From an uncultured Lentisphaeria bacterium (lineage in GTDB: Bacteria > Verrucomicrobiota > Lentisphaeria > Victivallales > Victivallaceae): 40,251 bases of DNA. Position 1 is the stretch's first letter, and every line of letters begins with the position of its first letter. Position numbers and translations under genes: made by a program. The notes beneath the pieces were generated by a model. The model was not told where the DNA came from. It worked only from the letters and a program-made list of their open reading frames with translations, and ran no database searches. This document shows positions 6,128 through 16,161 of the stretch, one piece after another. The stretch is taken from NCBI GenBank assembly GCA_903863035.1, contig CAIPAT010000418.1:1-40251 (forward strand), read 5' to 3'.

Positions 6128-8086
6128 TTACAGATAATCCTGAAGCCTTGAGCAGCGGCGGGTGCGGCGGCGGATTGACGCGGCAAGAACTTCACGTGAA
6201 CTCCAGATACAGGCATGCTTTTCGGCGCGGGTAATGGCGGTATAAACCAGTTCGCGGCTGAGAATCGGAGAATTATGGTCAGGGGTCAGAATCAGCAGGA
6301 TATTCTGAAAACCTGAACCTTGCGATTTATGCACCGTCATGGCAAACGCCGGTTCGAACATCGGCAAAGTTGAAATCTCGATGCTGAAGAAGCCGTCTTC
6401 CCGCTGTCCGGCACGGCCGGGGAAGAATGCTTTCAGACGGCCATTTTTGTCCGGCCAGATCAAACCGACATCACCGTTGAACAGGCTGAGCATCGGGCAG
6501 TTTTCGGTAATCATTACCGGCTTGCCTTTATAGAAATCGGAAAAGCTGTGTTGTCCGCGGATAATTTTTTCAACCAGCAGATTGATCGTTTCCGCGCCAT
6601 ACATGCCGCGCCGGTGGGAGCAGAGAATCCGGAAACGCCGGAAAATATCATAGGCGGCTTCGACATTTTCCGCATTTAGATAATCCGGAAACAATTTTTC
6701 CGCCGACTCCCCCATGATTACCCGCTGCCCGCGCAATAACTCACTCAAAGCCTTTTCCAACCCGCCCTTCCTGAAATCAGGCAGGGACGATATACTGACC
6801 TGAGCAGTAGAATCTGAACAGGCGGTTTTGATAATCGCGTCGATCTCCATATTCTCAGGATATGCAGACAGCGCTTTAATTGCCGATGCCATCAGCCCGA
6901 TGCCTTTATCCGGATCAAAACGGCGGCTGATTTGCAGTTCAACCGTACAGTCGGACAACGACGAAGTTCCAGTTGCAGGCGGCAGTTCCGGCATACCGTC
7001 GTTTACCGCCACCTTGAATGCCTTTCTTAATCCGGGTGAAAAATGATTGATTTCAGATGCCAGGCACAAGTCGCGCAGCACCATGCCGGATTCGACCGAA
7101 GCAAGCTGATCCATATCGCCCAGCAGCACTACTTTCGTCTGCGGTGGCAGCGCTTCCAGCAGGCCGCTCATCAGCGATTGTGAAATCATTGACGCTTCAT
7201 CAACAATCAGCACATCCAGCGCCAGTTGATTTTGCCGGTTATATTTAAATTCTTCCGAATCCGGGCGTGCGCCGAGAAGCCGGTGAATCGTGCATGACGG
7301 AACTGCCAGGGTCTTTTCAATAACCTCACGGCGGCAGTGTAATATTTCGGTTTCGGCCAGAAGCGATTCCTGCAAACGCGCCTGAGCTTTTCCGGTCGGC
7401 GCACACAAGGCTATCCGTAGCAACAGATCGCGCTCGAACAGCAATGCGACAATCGCCGCCGCCACTGTCGTTTTGCCGGTGCCGGGACCGCCGGTGATGA
7501 TTGAAAAACGGTTGTGCAAAGCGGCAAACACAGCCACCTGCTGCCAGTCAATATTCTGTTCAAACAGCGAACCGGAGAAAAATCTGCCGGAAACTGCCTT
7601 TATCCGGCCGGCAATCGCACCGGCATTAAAATCGGGATCAATGCCTGCGCAGCGGGATTTAATCATTGACGCAAGCTGCTTTTCGCACTGCCATGTACGG
7701 TAAAGATAGATCAGTTCATCTTTAATAATCAGCGGTTTAAATTCGCCTGGAGTTCCGGACACCTGCTTATGGGCGGCCAGTTTTTCCAGCCAGTTTTCCG
7801 GAACCGGCAGCCGGCGCAGTTCATTGCGCAGCGCCTCCGCCCCCTGCCCCGCGTCGGTCAGGTCGGAAAACCAGCTGTTCAGATCACCGGCAAGCATTGT
7901 CGAGTCCAGACAGATATGTTTACGGACGAGAATCGCGTTGCTGACCAGAACTGCAGCCAGATATAGTTCATAGCCTGCGTCCGGACCGGCTTCGCGGCAA
8001 ATGAAACGGGCGAAATTAATATCTGCATCACAGAATAATCCCTTCCCGCGAAGAGTTTCAATTATTGCAATTCGGCCTGAGTTCAT
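6128..8086 (-). CDS. recD: Exodeoxyribonuclease V alpha subunit, RecD helicase
   Basis: This 652-aa SF1B 5'-3' helicase subunit of RecBCD (E. coli RecD is about 608 aa) has Walker A GGPGTGKTT (199-207), motif II LIVDEASMIS, motif III LLGDMDQLASVESG, and C-terminal MTVHKSQGSGF and YTAITRAEK. The first 190 residues form the variable N-terminal domain that contacts RecB/RecC. The start codon overlaps the recB stop by four bases (ATGA at 8083-8086 on the minus strand), with GGAGGT just upstream. It is the last gene of recC-recB-recD, with a palindrome cluster downstream. Confidence 0.95.
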   Translation of the reverse strand: MNSGRIAIIETLRGKGLFCDADINFARFICREAGPDAGYELYLAAVLVSNAILVRKHICLDSTMLAGDLNSWFSDLTDAGQGAEALRNELRRLPVPENWLEKLAAHKQVSGTPGEFKPLIIKDELIYLYRTWQCEKQLASMIKSRCAGIDPDFNAGAIAGRIKAVSGRFFSGSLFEQNIDWQQVAVFAALHNRFSIITGGPGTGKTTVAAAIVALLFERDLLLRIALCAPTGKAQARLQESLLAETEILHCRREVIEKTLAVPSCTIHRLLGARPDSEEFKYNRQNQLALDVLIVDEASMISQSLMSGLLEALPPQTKVVLLGDMDQLASVESGMVLRDLCLASEINHFSPGLRKAFKVAVNDGMPELPPATGTSSLSDCTVELQISRRFDPDKGIGLMASAIKALSAYPENMEIDAIIKTACSDSTAQVSISSLPDFRKGGLEKALSELLRGQRVIMGESAEKLFPDYLNAENVEAAYDIFRRFRILCSHRRGMYGAETINLLVEKIIRGQHSFSDFYKGKPVMITENCPMLSLFNGDVGLIWPDKNGRLKAFFPGRAGQREDGFFSIEISTLPMFEPAFAMTVHKSQGSGFQNILLILTPDHNSPILSRELVYTAITRAEKHACIWSSREVLAASIRRRTRRCSRLQDYL

Positions 8087-11000
8087 CGCACACCTCCAGG
8101 AAAGATTTTTGAAAGTTCCCGGATAAAATCAAGTTCCGGACACATTTTAAAAACACCCTGATTCCGCCTCAGTCCGTCCATCCCTCTGACATACAGGTAA
8201 AATACTCCGCCAAAATGACGGTTGTAATCATAATCAGGCACTCTGAAGTTGAGGAATTTATCAACCGCCAGCACATAAATAGCCGCCTGCATTAAATAGG
8301 ACTTGGCGATCATATCACTGGTCAGCGCTGCATGATTATAAGCGCTGTACGGACGCCCCAGCCAGTTGGTTTTCCAGTCCGCAATCCAGTATTTGCCGCC
8401 ATGTTCGAAAAACAGGTCTATTTTGCCGTTCATAAAACCGCGCCGCGGCGCTTTTGCCTTGCCGCCGGCATGATCGAGTTCGATTGCCGTTTCAGGATGA
8501 AACTTGTCCTGCAACAGTTTCGACAGTTCCGCCAGCCGTATCGGATCGGCGACCTGAAAAAAGAATTCCATTTCAGAAATACGCTTCTGCTTTGTAATCT
8601 CCGACAGGCGGAAAGTTTTGCTGCCGTCGGCCAGCGGCGTGTTGAGTACATTTCTCAACATAGTACCCGTCATAGCGCTGCGCTCGGCCATGCTGTCGTT
8701 TTCTACCCGCCCGAATTTTAGCAGTTTATCATTGATCAGAGTCTCCACTTCCGGCAATTTCTGCGTGACGGCTCCGGACAGCAGGGAAAAGTCCAGCTCC
8801 TCGAAAATTTCATGGATGCAATCACCGGAGACCGGCCCGGCCGGAAAATCAGCAAACGGCGATTCCGTTTCATTATCAGCAATAATCGTTTCTTCCAGCG
8901 GTACCGGAGCGCTGCCGTCATCCCAGCCCGGCGCCTGATCTTTACCGGTATGGGTTCCGGCTGACAAACTGGAAAAACTCATTATCCCCCAGTCGGCTGG
9001 AATCGGCTGCAGCTGTGCTTTCACTTTAAGCTGCATTTGTTTCCGCTCAGATTCATAGTGAACAGAATCAGCAAACGGTTTTTCCAGACTGATCGCGTCG
9101 TTATTTCCCCACTTAAGAAAATTCTCCCCCTGCTCCGGAATCAGCTCTTTCCCGTGCTCCTCAAGATAATTTTGCATGTTCGCGGCAGGCCAGTTCCGCG
9201 TCAGATACATCAGAGCGCTGTCTTCGGTTTCATTGATACTGCCCCAGGCGACACAGCAGAACTGCTTAGCTCTGGTCAGCGCCACATACAGCAACCGCAG
9301 CGACTCCGCCAGTTTCTCCCGCCGGTACCGGATCCGGTTGCCCTGCACGTCGCCATATCCGGCCTCAAAGAGCAGTTTATAAGCGCCGGCGGCATCCTGA
9401 ACATGAAAGAAGAAATCATTCTCCTCTTTCCTGTCGTTTGCGTAATATTCTTTATAATAAAATCCCCGGTTCCAGGGGAACGGGCAGAATACAATCGGGA
9501 ATTGGAGTCCTTTGCTCTTATGCACCGTCATGATCTTCACGGCATCGTCATCACTTTCCAGCCGCTGCTCATGCTCCTCGTTTTCCTCGGGACGCAGAAT
9601 ACGTTCATGCAGCCAAGCGATCAAGCCGTTCAAACCCAGGCTGCCGCCGCGCGAAGCCTGATGCAGCAGTTCCCCCAGATGCAGCAGATCGGTCAGATGC
9701 CGTTCGCCCTGCGGCAGCGCGAGCAGATTCTCCCGGACACTCAACCGTCTGGCGGCATATACAATATCTTCGCGGAGCATCCGGAAAAACATCTGGACAA
9801 AACCTTTTTCCCGCCATAAAGTATTCAATTTCATAAACAACTGCCGCCAGACTTCGATTTCCGGCTCTTCAGTATCTTCACCCGCGCTATCAAGCCTGGA
9901 GAGGTCTTCGCCGTCGAGTCCGAACATTGAAGTCGCCAGCGCAGTACGCAACAGCGAATCGCGCCCCGGCTCAGCGGCCGCGCGCAACACATGATATAAT
10001 TCACCGGCCTCGTCAGTATCAAAAATATTGCCGGAATTCTGGAGCACGGCAGGCACCCCGGCATCCGCCAGCGCCTCCCGCACCTGCCTGGCCTCCCGGT
10101 TGGAGTCGGTCAATACCGCAATATCAGATGCTTTAACCGCTTTGCAATCACATTCTCCGGCGGAATTCATCTTTTCAAATCTGGCACCAGGCTTCCCTTC
10201 AAAATTAATTTCTCCGGACATGCGCAACATCCAGGCGATTTTCGCGGCAACTGATTTGCACAGACCGTCAACCGCATTTTTTCTGGAAAGCGGCTTCAGG
10301 GTGCTGCCCGGCTCCAGCATCCAGAGTTTCAGCGGCGACGAATCGATATCCTCACCGTCAATTACCAGCCGGTCCGGCTCCCTGCCGGACTCCGCCGGCA
10401 GATACATGATATCTTTTTCGACAAACGGATTTTCAGTCCCGAAAATAGTATTGAACGCTTCCAGCAGGCGGCTTGAAGAACGGAAATTTTTGTTGAGCGT
10501 AGTGTGACATGAACTGTCAAGCCCGCCGGCGACATGCAGATAAGAGTATATATCAGCCCCGCGAAAAGCGTAAATTGACTGTTTGGGGTCGCCGACCATC
10601 AGCATCAACGTAGCTTTATCCTGAAATATCAACCGGAAAATATCATATTGCACCGGATCGGTATCCTGAAATTCATCAATCAGCGCCACTTTGAACCGCT
10701 GACGGATACGGGCGGCGAAAGACGGCTGGTTCTCGAGCGCGCCATGCATATCAGACAGCAGGTCGTCGAACGATTGTACCTGCAAAAGTCTTTTTTTCAA
10801 TTTCAGGGTGCCTGAATCACGCAGATGCCGGACAAAACCAGTCTTGAACGCTGCACAAAAATCATTTGCCGACTGCTTAAATTTTCTGCACAGTTCCAGA
10901 AATTCCGCAATGACCGGCGGCATCAGACCGTCTGCAACGTTCCACACTTTCCTTTTTTGCTGATTTTCCGCAAAAACATCCGGATTAAAAAGCTCAATAC

Positions 11001-11919
11001 CGTTGATAGCGGAAGTATATTCATTTTTTTCCAGACCGGTTTTCAACGCGCTGAAGGCATTGGGAAAATTATTTCTGAACTCTGATTTAAAAATCTCCAG
11101 ATTGCCCAGCAGTAATTCGCTTATTTCGGCTTTACGGAGAATGAAGAAATCCGACAGTTGCTTGAACGCAGCCTCTAAATTCGTATAGACGGAAGCCGCT
11201 TCAGGAATTTTTTCCTCTCCCGACATTTTAATTTCCGGAGCCTTAAGGATATTCCTGGCCAGACGCGAAAGTTCCTCCGGATTTAATCCGGAAGCGCCGG
11301 CAGCCGCGCATTTCAGTTTTGAGTCCGGCGCATAAAAATGCCGCCGCCAGTAATCGGCGGCGACCTCATCAACCAGTAAGCGGTCATCCGTTATAAGTTC
11401 CGCTCCGAACGACACCCCGCTTTCAAAGGCGAATTCGTTAAGCATCCTCGAACAGAAACCATGAATAGTGGAGATGGCAGCCTCATCAAAATCAGACAGC
11501 GCGGCATGCAGCAGGTGGTTCGCATAATGCATTTTTTTTCTGTCCGGATCGCCGCTGTCATCATCTTTTGCCAGGAAATTTACCAGCAGCCGGATCAGAA
11601 TATCGGGAATATCCTCCGGCTTCTTTTTCAGATAATTGACGCCGTCCACCACCAGCGCGGCATTCAACAATTCAATTGCACGAAAAATATTCCGGCGCAC
11701 GCGGTCCACCAGTTCAGCGGTGGCGGCTTCGGTAAAAGTCACCACCAGTATCTGTTTAACTTCCAGCGCAATATTTTTGCCGTCACTTTCAATCCCCTCA
11801 AGCAGCAGGCGGATGAACAGATTTTCAATAGCGGTCGTCTTGCCGGTACCGGCGCTTGCTTCAATCAGGCTGACCGTCCCTGCCCGTAAAGGCTGGCTCA
11901 AAAGATCAAATTCACGCAT
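8083..11919 (-). CDS. recB: Exodeoxyribonuclease V beta subunit, RecB helicase-nuclease
   Basis: This is a 1278-aa SF1A 3'-5' helicase with a C-terminal nuclease domain. Walker A ASAGTGKT lies at 21-28. DEFQDTDPVQYDIFR, VGDPKQSIYAFRGAD, MTVHKSKGLQFPIVF and RLLYVALTRAK are the later helicase motifs. GKIDLFFEHGGKYWIADWKTN near the end carries the RecB-family nuclease Asp and D-x-K, followed by YLMQAAIYVLA. I chose the ATG at 11917-11919 because it begins MREFDLLSQPL as in other RecB proteins and is preceded by AAGGAGGG (11925-11932). The frame stays open 53 codons further upstream, but that stretch overlaps recC and does not look like RecB. The start overlaps the recC stop by eight bases. Confidence 0.95.
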   Translation of the reverse strand: MREFDLLSQPLRAGTVSLIEASAGTGKTTAIENLFIRLLLEGIESDGKNIALEVKQILVVTFTEAATAELVDRVRRNIFRAIELLNAALVVDGVNYLKKKPEDIPDILIRLLVNFLAKDDDSGDPDRKKMHYANHLLHAALSDFDEAAISTIHGFCSRMLNEFAFESGVSFGAELITDDRLLVDEVAADYWRRHFYAPDSKLKCAAAGASGLNPEELSRLARNILKAPEIKMSGEEKIPEAASVYTNLEAAFKQLSDFFILRKAEISELLLGNLEIFKSEFRNNFPNAFSALKTGLEKNEYTSAINGIELFNPDVFAENQQKRKVWNVADGLMPPVIAEFLELCRKFKQSANDFCAAFKTGFVRHLRDSGTLKLKKRLLQVQSFDDLLSDMHGALENQPSFAARIRQRFKVALIDEFQDTDPVQYDIFRLIFQDKATLMLMVGDPKQSIYAFRGADIYSYLHVAGGLDSSCHTTLNKNFRSSSRLLEAFNTIFGTENPFVEKDIMYLPAESGREPDRLVIDGEDIDSSPLKLWMLEPGSTLKPLSRKNAVDGLCKSVAAKIAWMLRMSGEINFEGKPGARFEKMNSAGECDCKAVKASDIAVLTDSNREARQVREALADAGVPAVLQNSGNIFDTDEAGELYHVLRAAAEPGRDSLLRTALATSMFGLDGEDLSRLDSAGEDTEEPEIEVWRQLFMKLNTLWREKGFVQMFFRMLREDIVYAARRLSVRENLLALPQGERHLTDLLHLGELLHQASRGGSLGLNGLIAWLHERILRPEENEEHEQRLESDDDAVKIMTVHKSKGLQFPIVFCPFPWNRGFYYKEYYANDRKEENDFFFHVQDAAGAYKLLFEAGYGDVQGNRIRYRREKLAESLRLLYVALTRAKQFCCVAWGSINETEDSALMYLTRNWPAANMQNYLEEHGKELIPEQGENFLKWGNNDAISLEKPFADSVHYESERKQMQLKVKAQLQPIPADWGIMSFSSLSAGTHTGKDQAPGWDDGSAPVPLEETIIADNETESPFADFPAGPVSGDCIHEIFEELDFSLLSGAVTQKLPEVETLINDKLLKFGRVENDSMAERSAMTGTMLRNVLNTPLADGSKTFRLSEITKQKRISEMEFFFQVADPIRLAELSKLLQDKFHPETAIELDHAGGKAKAPRRGFMNGKIDLFFEHGGKYWIADWKTNWLGRPYSAYNHAALTSDMIAKSYLMQAAIYVLAVDKFLNFRVPDYDYNRHFGGVFYLYVRGMDGLRRNQGVFKMCPELDFIRELSKIFPGGVR

Positions 11920-14900
11920 CAGAGCCCTCCTTTTCCAGCTTGCTATTGTCAACTCTTGCCTTGTCCAGCTGCAGCAGGCCGCCAACCAGCATTGCGGTGT
12001 CCTCAAACTCTTTCCCGGCAGGAAACTCCCGGTAAAAAAACTTGAAATAATCATCTTTCGATTCAGCGGCGGCGGCAAAATCCGATTCCCATTTTTTAAC
12101 AGCCCCGTCCAGCGCCTTTTTCCGGTCGCCGTCTTTAATCATCGAGCGATAATAAGCAGCGGAGGATACCGGAAAAAACGGCAGCGGCTTGCGCATACCG
12201 CAAATGAATATATCCAGCAGCGAATGAAGTTTTTCAGCCGCTCCGGAAGATTCAGCCGCATAACGGCAATGTTTATCTTTTCCGATCAGCAAGGTATTCA
12301 GCGGCGCTTCAGCAATTCTGCATATCGGCTCAAGATTCGCCGCCAAATTAAAAATTGCGGCGCGAATCATATCGGATTCCTTCAAATTCGCATATCTGAA
12401 AAGTATTTGACTGGAAGAATCATTTTCATCAGAATAAATATCTTCCAGCCGGGCAAACATCGAAACCCCGTTGTCAAAACTGATACTCGCGGTAAGCGGA
12501 TCATTTTTTTGACGCACATACGGCAACAGCGTTTCTGCAAAAACGGCAGTTTCCAGAAACAGCGCTTCGAACTGCTGTTCGCCCCATGCCCCCGGCGCCA
12601 GCTCGCCGGATGCCCGGTAATGCCGCTTCAATTGTTCGCGCAGAATTTCACGTCCGTCCTCCTGCCATGCCGAAACATTATCCCGGATCATTTTCTCCGC
12701 TATTTTATATTTATCCAGTCCATCCAGCTCAAACTTTTCGCATTCCGCAACTTCCGGAATATCTCCAATCGAAGGCCGGATCAGCAGTCTTTTCGTCAGG
12801 AAATATTTAGCCGGATTACGGAAAAAATCAACCAGATCGACAAGATTTATCCGGAGCAGTTCAGCGGGGGGGACATCCAGCTCAGCCGCGATAAATTCTT
12901 TCCTGGCACGCGGCAGAAACAGCATTTCCGCCGCATGAAGATTTTCGTTTGAATATGATACCGGCGGCGCCACCGGCTGAACAGCAGCATCCGGATCTTC
13001 GGCAAAATACCGCCAGCTGAACGCCTGCAGCGGATGCTTTATTTTCAGCCGCTTTTCAACATCCTCGCGATTATTACCGGGACTTGAGTCCGGTATAAAA
13101 CAGTAGCCGGAAGCGATGTAGTCCAGCAGTTCGCTGACCAGCACACTCGGCGGATATTCAGTGTTGTCCTTATTGCCCTGGCCGGTATAACTGATATAAA
13201 AAACGTCCCGCGCCGAAATCAGACTCTCCAGAAACAAAAAACGGTCATCATTGCGGGCGGAACGATCACCGAAACGCGGACGTGCCGCCATCAGGTCAAA
13301 ACTGGCGCTTCTCGTTTGCCTGGGGAAGCTGTTTTCGTCCATGCCGAGCATGCAGATTACTCGCGAAGGAATACTGCGCAGCGGCCGGGCTTCACAGAAA
13401 GTCACGCCGCCGCGCAGGAAGCCGCCGCTGGCAGCAGAGGAATCCAGACAGGATTTCAGTGCGTAAATCATCACTTCCAGGCCGGCCGTTTCGTGAAGTA
13501 CGCCTTTGCCCATATTGCCGGTAACGGTATTGACCGTTTCGCGCATGTCCTGCACTGCCTCGGCAAAAACCGTCTTGCCGGAAAAGAAATTATTGATTAC
13601 GCCAAGCAGAAAAAGCTTCCACCACGACGCGGTAAAAGCCTGACTGCCATAACTGTCGGCTTTAGAATATTTGACATCATGAAACATTTTGAACAGCAAT
13701 TCCATGAATTCGGCGAACCTGCCGAGCAGTTCGGCGTTCTGTTCGGAGAAGCCGCCGCACGGCAAAATGTCTCCGGAACAGCCGCTGAAAATAGTCTCCC
13801 CTGCTGATTGATTTCCGCCCATCGCAAATCCGGCCTGCATCCGGGCAAGCCCGAAGCGCCAGGAGTTTTCGCGGAACGCGACATCCACGCCTTCAGTATG
13901 CTGCCTGAACTCACCGTCAATCCCCCAGTTGATATTCGCATCGAATATCCATTGCCTGATCAGCGGCAGCTTGTCTTCCTCAATCCCGAAGCGGTCGGCC
14001 ACCGCCGGATTTTCCAGAATATCAAGCACATCCGGGGCCTTGAATCTGCTGGAGCAAAGGTTGAGAATACCAATAAACGCCGTGGACTCAGGATCGGAAC
14101 AACTCCGCCGGCGGTCGGCAATAGTCGCAAAAAACCATTGCGGATCTTCATGCTGCCGGGAATTAAATACCGCCTCGATATAAGGAGCGTATTTTTCAAT
14201 TTCCGGAACCAGCACCATAATATCTTTCGGCAGCAGCGATGCATCACGGCTGAACATATCAATCATATTTTCAAACAGTACCTCGACCTCGCGCATCGGG
14301 CTGTGGCACGAGTGTATCTGAATACTGCTGTCTACGGCGTCAATCAACGCCTCATCCGGATTCTTTTCATTTGCCGGATTGCGCAGTTCCTGAATATCGC
14401 GCTGAATTTTATGCAGCATAGTACCGGCTGCGGGATTTTCGTCGAAAAGCATCTCGCCGCCTTCTTCATTCAGTGAATTAATCAATCCGAAAAACTCGCG
14501 TCCCTGAGTTCCAAGCGAACCCAGCAGACTGTTGCCCTTGACGATATAAAGTTCATTCAGGCGGTCTTTAAGTTCCTGTTTGATGAAACCATCTTTCAGA
14601 TCGGATTTTTCCACCAGGTTTTTCAGTTCACGCCCGATCAGATGCATTTCCTGTTTGCCGGTCAGCACATATTCCCAGGCTTGTTCCCGGCATGGATTCA
14701 AATAATAAAAATATACCTCGGTAATTTTCGATACCGCGAAAATCATATCCATAAACGCAGGCGAAAGCGAAGTGAAACCAAAGAAAAAAATCCGCTCCGG
14801 CAATTCAAATGAGCCGCAACCGGACAGATGATCCATCCGGCCTGATTCAGAATATAAATCCGGATAAATCAGTTTCAAAAAAGCCGCGTACATGGAGGCA

Positions 14901-15475
14901 AAATGTACCGGGCGGTTACCGGCGGACAACCCCTGCCAGAGCTTCATCTGCCATTTGCTTTCAGGAAACGCGGACAGCGGATTTTTCCGGTTGTCCCATT
15001 CCCTGATAACATCAGGACGGAACACCAGATAGTTGTCAAAAAGGGTTGCCAGTTGTTCCGCCAGTTGAAACAGTTTAAGTCCGGAGTGATCCCCTCCGAT
15101 ATAATTTTTCAATTGCGCAAAATCATGGTCTGACGCAATCAGCCCCGGCAGCAATTCGTAGATTTTCCATACCGATATTTCCGGCGAAGGAAATACATCG
15201 CGTTCACTGATGTCCTGCGAGATCGCCCGAAAAATATGATTGCTGATAAATGCTTTCGGAAAAGGAAATTGCAGATTGGCGGCAATCCCGTTAAATTCAG
15301 CCAGACGCAGTGAAAGCCAGCGCTCCATGCCGCGGCTCTGCACTACAATTATTTCCGGAGAAAAAATATCGCCGCCGGCAAACCGCGTAGACAAATCCTG
15401 TGCAAGCAGTTCAAGACGATTACCGGAAATCAATTTAAAACGATTGTCCGCAGTTAAATTATCGGCAGAAATCAT
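11912..15475 (-). CDS. recC: Exodeoxyribonuclease V gamma subunit, RecC
   Basis: This 1187-aa protein is slightly longer than E. coli RecC (1122 aa). SGNRLELLAQDL at the N-terminus, FPFPKAFISNHIFRAI near residue 70 and LVDFFRNPAKYFLTKRL toward the C-terminus are typical RecC segments. RecC is an inactive helicase-like and nuclease-like subunit that splits the duplex and scans for Chi in RecBCD. It is the first gene of the operon. The recB start lies within its last codons. The gene order lacks ptrA, which separates recC and recB in enterobacteria. No strong ribosome binding site precedes the chosen ATG, so the exact start is less certain. Confidence 0.93.
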   Translation of the reverse strand: MISADNLTADNRFKLISGNRLELLAQDLSTRFAGGDIFSPEIIVVQSRGMERWLSLRLAEFNGIAANLQFPFPKAFISNHIFRAISQDISERDVFPSPEISVWKIYELLPGLIASDHDFAQLKNYIGGDHSGLKLFQLAEQLATLFDNYLVFRPDVIREWDNRKNPLSAFPESKWQMKLWQGLSAGNRPVHFASMYAAFLKLIYPDLYSESGRMDHLSGCGSFELPERIFFFGFTSLSPAFMDMIFAVSKITEVYFYYLNPCREQAWEYVLTGKQEMHLIGRELKNLVEKSDLKDGFIKQELKDRLNELYIVKGNSLLGSLGTQGREFFGLINSLNEEGGEMLFDENPAAGTMLHKIQRDIQELRNPANEKNPDEALIDAVDSSIQIHSCHSPMREVEVLFENMIDMFSRDASLLPKDIMVLVPEIEKYAPYIEAVFNSRQHEDPQWFFATIADRRRSCSDPESTAFIGILNLCSSRFKAPDVLDILENPAVADRFGIEEDKLPLIRQWIFDANINWGIDGEFRQHTEGVDVAFRENSWRFGLARMQAGFAMGGNQSAGETIFSGCSGDILPCGGFSEQNAELLGRFAEFMELLFKMFHDVKYSKADSYGSQAFTASWWKLFLLGVINNFFSGKTVFAEAVQDMRETVNTVTGNMGKGVLHETAGLEVMIYALKSCLDSSAASGGFLRGGVTFCEARPLRSIPSRVICMLGMDENSFPRQTRSASFDLMAARPRFGDRSARNDDRFLFLESLISARDVFYISYTGQGNKDNTEYPPSVLVSELLDYIASGYCFIPDSSPGNNREDVEKRLKIKHPLQAFSWRYFAEDPDAAVQPVAPPVSYSNENLHAAEMLFLPRARKEFIAAELDVPPAELLRINLVDLVDFFRNPAKYFLTKRLLIRPSIGDIPEVAECEKFELDGLDKYKIAEKMIRDNVSAWQEDGREILREQLKRHYRASGELAPGAWGEQQFEALFLETAVFAETLLPYVRQKNDPLTASISFDNGVSMFARLEDIYSDENDSSSQILFRYANLKESDMIRAAIFNLAANLEPICRIAEAPLNTLLIGKDKHCRYAAESSGAAEKLHSLLDIFICGMRKPLPFFPVSSAAYYRSMIKDGDRKKALDGAVKKWESDFAAAAESKDDYFKFFYREFPAGKEFEDTAMLVGGLLQLDKARVDNSKLEKEGSDA

Positions 15476-15550
15476 ATTTTATCTGTCTCTTGTTGTTCTT
15501 CTCACGTTGTATAGCCGTTCCGTAAAACCGCCGGCCTTAATAAAATCTTC

Positions 15551-16003
15551 CTAAAGACGCTTCATCTGCTTCCAAAGCAGATAACTCGCCTGATTAATCA
15601 GGCAGATCATCGTATTCGCAAAAAATTCATCGGACCAGTCGGACCAGTCGGACTTGTCAGACCTGTCAGACCTGACCCTTACTGCTTCCGGATCGTCTTT
15701 ATGCCAATGCCGCAAACCATGCTGCCGCAGATAATCTTCAAAATCCAGCAGCAGTTCGCCAAGACTGGCTCTGGCCACACCGGTAAGCTTCAATTCTGTT
15801 TTCTTAGAAGTCGCAGAGGCAAGACTTCCTTCCGCAATATTTTGAACGCCGCTGCGCGCCGCCTGCACCATCTGATCATGAGTCCGTGAACGCCTGTCAA
15901 TAAATCTGTTGCAGAATACCGTTGTGCCGTCATAGACTTGCTGTGCAACTTGAAAACTCCGCAGTTGTCTGAATCCGCCATGACTGGGAAATAAATCAGT
16001 CAT
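15551..16003 (-). CDS. Four-helix-bundle protein, 23S rRNA intervening-sequence (S23) family
   Basis: The 150-aa protein has the family pattern: LRSFQVAQQVYDGT for helix 1, QMVQAARSGVQNIAEGS for helix 2, TELKLTGVARASLGELLLDFEDYLRQ for helix 3, and FFANTMICLINQASYLLWKQMKRL for helix 4. Relatives were first found encoded within intervening sequences of 23S rRNA but often stand alone, as here, and their function is not established. Residues 111-125 (RSDRSDKSDWSDWSD), in the loop before helix 4, come from five copies of a 9-bp repeat (15630-15674). It lies 75 bp upstream of recC on the same strand; any link to RecBCD is unknown. Confidence 0.8.
   Translation of the reverse strand: MTDLFPSHGGFRQLRSFQVAQQVYDGTTVFCNRFIDRRSRTHDQMVQAARSGVQNIAEGSLASATSKKTELKLTGVARASLGELLLDFEDYLRQHGLRHWHKDDPEAVRVRSDRSDKSDWSDWSDEFFANTMICLINQASYLLWKQMKRL
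15630..15674. repeat. 9-bp tandem repeat (five copies) inside the four-helix-bundle gene
   Basis: Five consecutive 9-mers read TCGGACCAG, TCGGACCAG, TCGGACTTG, TCAGACCTG and TCAGACCTG. The period is a multiple of three, so copy number can change without shifting the frame. On the coding strand it gives alternating Ser-Asp and a third variable residue. Confidence 0.85.
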
Positions 16004-16161
16004 CTTTTTGAAATCTCCCCCCCCTGTGCAGTTATCTCTGTTTCAAAAATATTCCCGCCTTTTCAATATACAAAAAATAAATGAAAAGTAAACATAGAAA
16101 CTTCAAATAATGCAGGGAAAGTGAACAAGCTTAATCAAAAGAGTCTGACTATCAGTTCAAT

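Noticed and set aside
11920..12078. Upstream extension of recB by 53 codons
   Set aside because: It overlaps recC, has no RecB-like sequence, and a strong AAGGAGGG precedes the internal ATG at 11919.
11636..12952. 438-codon open frame on the plus strand
   Set aside because: It lies antisense across recB and recC, whose protein motifs are unambiguous, and its translation is rich in Arg, Gln, Ile and Phe with no family resemblance: a shadow frame.
15630..15674. CRISPR-like array
   Set aside because: The units are 9 bp, contiguous and without spacers, and lie within a coding frame.
15551..16003. Remnant of a 23S rRNA gene around the intervening-sequence-type protein
   Set aside because: Both flanks are protein-coding or AT-rich intergenic sequence, with no recognisable 23S segments.
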